NCBI RefSeq assembly: GCF_002067135.1
Contig: NZ_CP020105.1
Location: forward strand, 2,294,001 to 2,358,000
Direction of reading: 5' to 3'
Source of the DNA: Spirosoma rigui
GTDB lineage: Bacteria > Bacteroidota > Bacteroidia > Cytophagales > Spirosomataceae
Length of the DNA: 64,000 nt
Positions 60,788 through 64,000 of this stretch are shown piece by piece (position 1 is the first letter of the stretch; every line of letters starts with the position of its first letter). The notes below the pieces were generated by a model. That model ran no database searches. It was given only the letters and a program-made list of their open reading frames with translations, and was not told where the DNA came from. The position numbers and the translations under genes are program-made.

Positions 60788-61066
60788 ATGAAACGGACCC
60801 TATTTCTCACCGCGTTGCTGTGCGCCGGCATTGCCGGCAGTACGCTGGCACAGAGCGGACAGTCGCCTACGATGCAGCAGTCGACATCGACTGCCGACAA
60901 ACCGTCGACAAACTTGCCTACGCCAAAAATCAAGAAGCCCGGCCGCCGTCAGCAGATGAGGATGGAGCAGGGGCTGGACACAACGTTGCCCAAAGACCGC
61001 AAGCAAAAGCGGCTACGGCCCGATTCGCTACGCCGGGGTGGAGCCGTTAAGGTCGATACCATCTAG
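60788..61066 (+). CDS. small secreted basic protein, 92 aa
   Basis: Signal peptide (MKRTLFLTALLCAGIAGSTL, cleavage near residue 21), then a Ser/Thr/Pro-rich stretch and a basic tail (IKKPGRRQQMRMEQ, PKDRKQKRLRPDSLRRG). No domain recognised. With the following gene it makes a pair of small, secreted, Pro- and Lys-rich proteins in one direction, 79 bp apart. Confidence 0.7.
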   Translation: MKRTLFLTALLCAGIAGSTLAQSGQSPTMQQSTSTADKPSTNLPTPKIKKPGRRQQMRMEQGLDTTLPKDRKQKRLRPDSLRRGGAVKVDTI

Positions 61067-61145
61067 TCAGCGCAGCAATGAACTTACGGCCTCAGGGCCA
61101 CAACCTGATCTGCCCGCCTGGCCGGGTATTAACTTTTAACAACGT

Positions 61146-61460
61146 ATGATAAACTACCTGATCGGAGCGCTCGTTGCCACAACGATGGCCGTAGCGAATC
61201 CAGCGCAGCAACCTGCAACCGGAAAAGCAACAAAACCTGCCTCAACGACGGCTACTACACCCGCTGCTGGCGCGGCCGCAAAGTCATCGCGTCCAATACC
61301 GGAACAACCGTTGAAGACGAAACTGGAAAACCGGAACTCAGCGATTCCGGGCTATAAAAAAGCGAAAGATAATGGCCAGCGGGGTGTCCAGCCCAAGTAT
61401 ACCCCCCGCCGTACGGATTCTGGTGCTCGCAAGGACACCATGAACAAATACAAGAACTAA
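61146..61460 (+). CDS. small secreted basic low-complexity protein, 104 aa
   Basis: Hydrophobic N-terminus (MINYLIGALVATTMAVANPA, signal-like), then Ala/Thr/Pro/Lys-rich linker and a basic C-terminus (IPGYKKAKDNGQRGVQPKYT). Its TAA stop lies inside the hairpin that also covers the stop of the convergent gene. Function unknown. Confidence 0.65.
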   Translation: MINYLIGALVATTMAVANPAQQPATGKATKPASTTATTPAAGAAAKSSRPIPEQPLKTKLENRNSAIPGYKKAKDNGQRGVQPKYTPRRTDSGARKDTMNKYKN

Positions 61461-61508
61461 TAAAGCGCTGTATCCTGGACGGCCCCGTCCAGGATACAGC
61501 GCTTTATT
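61459..61508. terminator. 24-bp hairpin covering the stop codons of two convergent genes
   Basis: Arms 61459-61482 and 61485-61508 pair perfectly. The plus-strand TAA (61458-61460) and the minus-strand TAA (61504-61506) are both within or at the edge of the stem, so the structure reads the same from either gene. The A/T end pairs give short T-runs both ways. Confidence 0.85.
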
Positions 61509-62688
61509 TATTGCGTTCCCCGCGTTTGGCTTCCCGCTTGGCTTTCCGTTCTGCCTTTCGTTCAGCGCGTTTCTCTTTGCGTTCGGCCTTGCGCTCGGCA
61601 CGGCGGGCTTTAAAATCTTCCTTTACGTCTTTAAGGGCGTCCTGCAGGGTGATATTATTATCAAATTCACCCCGAAAGGCTTCGATGTAAGCATTTCGGA
61701 GGACACCGAAGATAGTTGGCCAAATGGCTGTCTCCACCTGATCGACGGTGCCGTTGAGGGGAATTCGGGTGGCTACCTGATCCTTTTTCTGGTTCTTCAG
61801 TACCGCCGTTCCGGCCTGTGCGATCAGTTCGGTAAAGAATTTGCCGATCGACCGGCCCTCGTACTCATTGAGCTTAAAAATCTTCATTTCCTTCGTCAGG
61901 GGCTTCAGGTAGCCGTTTAGCTTACCATTCAGCATCGCCATCTCACTAAATACGCTCATGGTGCCGCGCTCGAAATCGATGTTGGCATACCGGCGGGCGA
62001 GTGGGTTGACTTTCACCAGCTGCAACTCGCTGAACTCAAGATTGTAGTCGAAATCCGGCATCTGCTTGAGCAGGTTCATATTGGCCGAAAAATTCATCTT
62101 GCCGCCATAGCCCGGCACGTCGCCCGACGCCACAACGGGGGAGGGTAGCTTGTTGTCTTTATCCTCTACATTGCGGATGTTGTGAATGTCGGCCTGGAAG
62201 TTTTGCAGCGATAAGTCCGCGCGTGGCTGCGTTACCAGACTGGTCAGATTGACTTTGCCGTTGACGACCGAGAATCGGTTGATGCTGATGGGAAGGAGTT
62301 TCTTGAGGTACTCGGTCCAGTCTACTTCGGCTCCGGTCTGGTTGGAAGCTTCGTCGTCACTAAAGGCAAAGTTCAACACTGGTTCGTAGGCCTCGACTTC
62401 GCTCACGAGTTTGCCCTTAAAGAGCGATTTCCACTCGATCGACAGGTCTGTTTTGGGCATGTACAGGAATGGTTCTTTGATTTTGCCATTCACTTTGCGG
62501 ATGCGAAGTCCGTCGATCTGGTAAGCACCCCGGATGAGTTGAATGTCGATATCGTCGACGTGGCCGGTGTAACTTCCCATGTCGGCCAGGGTTTTGTTCA
62601 CGTACCGAAGCACGAAATAGGGTAGCAGGAGCCGTGCCACAATCAACAACACGAGCAGGGCAACGAGAATTTTTGTGGTACGTTTCAA
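61504..62688 (-). CDS. AsmA/DUF748-like envelope protein with Lys/Arg/Glu/Ala tail
   Basis: 394 residues. One N-terminal transmembrane helix (ILVALLVLLIVARLLLPYFV), then an extended beta-rich domain: GHVDDIDIQLIRGAYQIDGL, LSIEWKSLFKGKLVSEVEAY, INRFSVVNGKVNLTSLVTQP, FSANMNLLKQMPDFDYNLEF and LNGKLNGYLKPL. The pattern matches AsmA-like/DUF748 proteins that span the periplasm and may carry lipid. The last 35 residues are highly charged repeats of RAERKAERK type, probably an exposed helix. Confidence 0.78.
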   Translation of the reverse strand: MKRTTKILVALLVLLIVARLLLPYFVLRYVNKTLADMGSYTGHVDDIDIQLIRGAYQIDGLRIRKVNGKIKEPFLYMPKTDLSIEWKSLFKGKLVSEVEAYEPVLNFAFSDDEASNQTGAEVDWTEYLKKLLPISINRFSVVNGKVNLTSLVTQPRADLSLQNFQADIHNIRNVEDKDNKLPSPVVASGDVPGYGGKMNFSANMNLLKQMPDFDYNLEFSELQLVKVNPLARRYANIDFERGTMSVFSEMAMLNGKLNGYLKPLTKEMKIFKLNEYEGRSIGKFFTELIAQAGTAVLKNQKKDQVATRIPLNGTVDQVETAIWPTIFGVLRNAYIEAFRGEFDNNITLQDALKDVKEDFKARRAERKAERKEKRAERKAERKAKREAKRGERNK

Positions 62689-62872
62689 GGCAGTACGTTG
62701 AATGATGGATCCTATGGATAACGCGAAAAAGAAGATGGAGGTTAGATAATGGCCTTTACCTCAGTTCAATCGACCCATTGTTCATCCTGACCGTTGGCTG
62801 CCTGGGCATGGTCATTGGTGCCCCGGCATACTCCTCTGACCAGTACTACCCGGAATAAGTCCGCGTGTAAAC

Positions 62873-62909
62873 GAATCGCCCCGGAAGAGGTACTCTCCCG
62901 GGGCGATTC
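62873..62909. terminator. hairpin near the end of the pentapeptide gene
   Basis: GAATCGCCCCGG (62873-62884) and its exact complement (62898-62909), 13-nt loop, 18 bp beyond the stop of the minus-strand gene at 62927. The rest of the gap 62689-62926 has no gene. Confidence 0.6.
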
Positions 62910-62926
62910 TGAAAAAAAAGAATTGT

Positions 62927-63706
62927 TTAGCGGCTGGATGGGGCAAACTTACGCCCGTCGAGGGTCGTGTATTTGAAGTCGGTAGACCCATCGAACCGGG
63001 TATTGTCGAAGCTGGTACCGCGCGGAAATCGGGTGTATTTGAAATCGGCCGTGCTAGCAAAGCGGGCCTGGCTAAAATTCACGCCTTCATCGAATTTAGT
63101 GTATTTGAAGTCGGCGTAGCGCTCGAACGTTACGTTCCCGAAGGCCGACGACTCATCGAATTTGGTGTACTTGAAATCGGCGTAGTCCCCGAACGACGAA
63201 CCGCTGAAGTCGGCCGCGCTACGAAACTGTGCATACTTGAACAGGGCACCATCCCGGAACGTATTGCCCGTAAAAATAGCCTGTTGCTTAAAGGTCGAGT
63301 ATTTAAAGGCAGCGTCCTTTTCAAATACGCAGTTTTCCACGGTTACGGCTTCGGTAAAGTCGGTGTTGTACACTTTGTTGCTTATTTTCAGCAACCGGCG
63401 CTCATTCTCTTCATCGGTTCGATAAGCAAGGAATTTACCGGTAAATGTGCAGTTTGTGAACGATATGGGTGCTTTCACGACGCTCAGAAACTCCTGCGAT
63501 TCACCCTTCCAGCTTCCCTCCCGGATTTCTTTCCGGTTGGCCAGGCTGGTTAGATCAAGATCACCGGTGACGGTCACATCACGGTAGGAAACAGATTCGT
63601 TGCGGTTAATTCTGTCGATGATCTCGCTGGCACGTACTGTTTTCTGAGCCAGTGTGGGAGCTACACCGATGAATACTAAAAGCAGGGAAGTAAGCAGCGT
63701 TTTCAT
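62927..63706 (-). CDS. exported pentapeptide-type repeat protein
   Basis: 259 residues with a signal peptide (cleavage near residue 21, LAQ). Residues about 115-250 are a beta-helix of ten-residue pairs; FKYTKF alternates with a second type: AAFKYSTF, AIFTGNTF, ALFKYAQF, ADFSGSSF, ADFKYTKF, SAFGNVTF, ADFKYTKF, VNFSQARF, ADFKYTRF, TSFDNTRF, TDFKYTTL. The period is 20 residues. N-terminal region includes NRNESVSYRDVTVTGDLDLT. Known pentapeptide proteins mimic DNA; secretion makes that unlikely here. ATG at 63706 fits the signal peptide. Confidence 0.82.
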   Translation of the reverse strand: MKTLLTSLLLVFIGVAPTLAQKTVRASEIIDRINRNESVSYRDVTVTGDLDLTSLANRKEIREGSWKGESQEFLSVVKAPISFTNCTFTGKFLAYRTDEENERRLLKISNKVYNTDFTEAVTVENCVFEKDAAFKYSTFKQQAIFTGNTFRDGALFKYAQFRSAADFSGSSFGDYADFKYTKFDESSAFGNVTFERYADFKYTKFDEGVNFSQARFASTADFKYTRFPRGTSFDNTRFDGSTDFKYTTLDGRKFAPSSR

Positions 63707-63914
63707 AAGCGGACGTCGGGGTTGTTTTCGTAATGATGTAAACCCGCGCCCGAAGGTTGCCTGCAGCCTAAAATAAAAATGGCGACCCAGTCTGAGGTTC
63801 GCCATTTTCTGTAGGTGATGGTTTACAAAATACCCTTCTTCATCGTGTCAACGGTGGGGTTCATTTTCGTGTGAACCTGTGGTCTGGCTTTAAGCAGGAT
63901 AGCGGAGAGGAAAA

Positions 63915-64000
63915 TTATTTCACGCAGTCTTTTTCTCCAGCGGCAAGCGAACGGTCTAGCAGGCCCAGTTTGTCATTCGCTCCGGCTTGACTGGGGAAAA
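63915..64000 (-). CDS. C-terminal end of an unidentified gene, start outside window
   Basis: The frame ending TAA (63915-63917) and open to the window edge reads FPSQAGANDKLGLLDRSLAA and GEKDCVK. Composition is protein-like and codon use fits, but only 28 residues are visible, so identity cannot be told. Between it and the pentapeptide gene (63707-63914) lie about 208 bp without a gene. Confidence 0.4.
   Translation of the reverse strand, partial: FPSQAGANDKLGLLDRSLAAGEKDCVK

Overview
The window looks like chromosomal DNA of a Bacteroidota bacterium, most likely Cytophagales close to Spirosoma, Rudanella or Fibrella. The evidence is moderately high G+C, start codons without clear Shine-Dalgarno sequences, several promoter candidates matching the Bacteroidetes -7 element TAnnTTTG, many secreted proteins and lipoproteins ending in outer-membrane barrels, and families typical of the group (DUF5916, DUF1080, FG-GAP with a haem-c motif, GH130, GH88/105, PF13568 porins). 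The genus is an inference. No rRNA, tRNA, CRISPR array, insertion sequence or prophage was recognised, and no SusC/SusD pair is present.

Layout. 1-6.4 kb: a partial glycosyltransferase 39, phosphoglucose isomerase, two paralogous outer-membrane barrels with very different low-complexity linkers, precorrin-2 dehydrogenase, an FMN reductase and an alkyltransferase-like protein. 6.4-9.0 kb: two YtxH proteins, a membrane endonuclease/exonuclease/phosphatase and a tiny Lmo0937-type membrane protein. 9.1-17.2 kb: a two-component cluster with a lone receiver, an NtrC-type sigma-54 activator, a porin, a five-PAS histidine kinase, an Rcp1-like receiver and a receiver-PAS-kinase hybrid. 17.4-23.9 kb: small stress-type genes (four-helix copper-binding protein, PPOX-fold protein, DUF3891, GlgX, PA2169/DUF2383, DUF3140, DUF2945, OmpA with a glycine zipper). 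24.3-31.3 kb: an alpha/beta hydrolase, lipoprotein, GH130, two very acidic small proteins, isochorismate synthase and an ArgE-like M20 hydrolase. 31.5-46.8 kb: carbohydrate metabolism (GH88/105 fusion, two sugar isomerase paralogues, DUF5916 barrel, GH29 fucosidase, mannose-6-phosphate isomerase, FG-GAP protein, gluconokinase, Kelch protein, DUF1080). 47-64 kb: M43 and M28 peptidases, two serine hydrolases, a GH63-like glucosidase, an ECF sigma/anti-sigma pair, a CoA-transferase, small secreted proteins, an AsmA/DUF748-like protein and a pentapeptide-type repeat protein.

How the genes may work together. The 9-24 kb stretch reads as a sensing and stress block: kinases and receivers stand beside a sigma-54 activator, and sigma-54-like sites precede the neighbouring porin (12146-12162) and the first small stress gene (17463-17478). 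The 24-47 kb stretch is a loose set of polysaccharide-processing functions feeding mannose, fucose, gluconate and uronate metabolism, not an organised utilisation locus.

Most notable points. (1) A sugar isomerase gene (33520-34368) carries an in-frame TAG between its signal peptide and its enzyme domain, where its paralogue has CAG. (2) Many hairpin terminators sit only 0-41 nt before the next co-directional start codon, in two cases 0-2 nt. (3) Convergent genes are separated by long perfect inverted repeats of unrelated sequence (up to 34 bp per arm), one of which includes parts of both stop codons. (4) An intergenic palindrome contains a perfect DnaA box (9106-9129). (5) A 56-residue acidic gene (28488-28658) lies directly before a strong terminator.
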